Shown here piece after piece: positions 6,334-6,921 of a stretch of 6,921 nucleotides of DNA. The DNA is from an uncultured Lachnospiraceae bacterium. GTDB taxonomy: Bacteria > Bacillota > Clostridia > Lachnospirales > Lachnospiraceae. Both the position numbers and the translations under genes were made by a program. A model generated the notes under the pieces. That model saw only the letters and a program-made list of their open reading frames with translations. It searched no databases and was not told where the DNA came from. The DNA lies in contig USGM01000138.1 of assembly GCA_900554205.1 (NCBI GenBank), forward strand, positions 1-6,921. The letters run 5' to 3'. Positions within the stretch are counted from its first letter, which is position 1. Each line of letters starts with the position of its first letter.

Positions 6334-6921
6334 TCACTTTTCCACCTGCTCCGCAAGCGTTCCTTCCGCAAGATAGCTCTTGCAGCCCTCCAATACCCTG
6401 CGCATCGCTTCCGCGCCCGGCGCTCCGATCGTCAGCCGCTTCTCCACACAGGTCTGTAAAGAAACCGCATCATAAATATCCTCTTCAAAGTATTCGCTGA
6501 TCGCCTTGAGCTCCTCCAGCGTCAGCGCGTCAATGGAGGTCTTCTTATCAATACAGTACAGCACCAGTCTGCCGATAATGCCGTGTGCATCCCGGAAGGG
6601 CACGCCCTTTCCGACAAGATAATCCGCCGCGTCCGTCGCGTTTGTAAAGCCGTTCATGGCGCTCGCCGCCATGCGTTCCTTCTGGAAACGCATTGTTCTT
6701 ATCATTCCGGTAAAGAGTACAAGGCAGTCCTCAACGGTGTCCATCGCGTCAAACGCAACCTCCTTGTCCTCCTGCATATCCTTGTTGTAGGCGAGCGGAA
6801 GTCCCTTCATCGTCGTGAGCAGGGACATCAGGGCTCCGTATACCCGCCCTGTCTTTCCTCTCACAAGCTCCGCAATATCCGGATTCTTCTTCTGGGGCAT
6901 GATGCTGCTTCCGGTGGAATA
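6334..6921 (-). CDS. argH: Argininosuccinate lyase, C-terminal part only
   Basis: Last step of arginine biosynthesis: splits argininosuccinate into arginine and fumarate. The enzyme is a cytoplasmic homotetramer of the fumarase/aspartase superfamily. Only the last 195 codons are in the window; the frame is open to the edge at 6921, so roughly the first 260-270 residues of a protein usually near 460 are missing. The visible part starts just ahead of the family signature GSSIMPQKKNPD, the mobile catalytic loop carrying the active serine. It continues through the helical region (YNKDMQEDKE) into the typical C-terminal domain (NATDAADYLVGKGVPFRDAH), ending EQVEK. The methionine inside the signature (6900) is not a start codon. 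asd follows 87 nt downstream on the same strand. Both enzymes depend on aspartate, so joint expression is plausible but not shown. Confidence 0.97.
   Translation of the reverse strand, partial: YSTGSSIMPQKKNPDIAELVRGKTGRVYGALMSLLTTMKGLPLAYNKDMQEDKEVAFDAMDTVEDCLVLFTGMIRTMRFQKERMAASAMNGFTNATDAADYLVGKGVPFRDAHGIIGRLVLYCIDKKTSIDALTLEELKAISEYFEEDIYDAVSLQTCVEKRLTIGAPGAEAMRRVLEGCKSYLAEGTLAEQVEK

Overview
The window looks like a chromosomal segment from an anaerobic Clostridia member, most likely Lachnospiraceae. This rests on the protein sequences: an archaeal/fungal-type aspartate-semialdehyde dehydrogenase, the argininosuccinate lyase signature, a DUF234-type ATPase of the kind common in gut anaerobes, and a topoisomerase III. 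It also fits the moderately GC-rich coding sequence and the AGGAG/GGAGG ribosome binding sites. No genus can be assigned from the sequence alone.

Every supported gene lies on the minus strand, so transcription runs from high to low coordinates. In that order they are: the C-terminal part of argH (argininosuccinate lyase, 6921-6334, 5' end outside the window); asd (6246-5158); a PAS-like/GGDEF/EAL cyclic-di-GMP protein (5129-3405); an ATPase with a DUF234-like C-terminus (3386-2034); and topB (DNA topoisomerase III, 2030-1, C-terminus outside the window). The gaps are 87, 28, 18 and 3 nt. The last four genes are therefore probably one transcript. argH may belong to it too, but its gap to asd is larger and contains a strong hairpin without a U-tract.

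argH and asd both draw on aspartate (arginine biosynthesis; the lysine/threonine/methionine branch). The next three genes are unrelated to amino-acid synthesis. One is a predicted cyclic-di-GMP phosphodiesterase whose cyclase motif is degenerate (HSDVF for GGDEF) but whose EAL catalytic set is complete. The second is an ATPase whose nuclease-like C-terminal domain has lost its usual acidic residue. The third is a type IA topoisomerase that begins one codon after the ATPase stop, in the same frame.

The least expected structure is a perfect 13-bp inverted repeat (2220-2232 / 2246-2258) inside the ATPase gene. It ends exactly on the codons where the nuclease-like motif is degenerate. I saw no mobile element, CRISPR array, tRNA, rRNA or convincing intrinsic terminator. 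No stretch over 300 bases lacks a gene. I found no clearly new multi-gene system; the ATPase-topB pair and the inverted repeat are the best candidates for follow-up.
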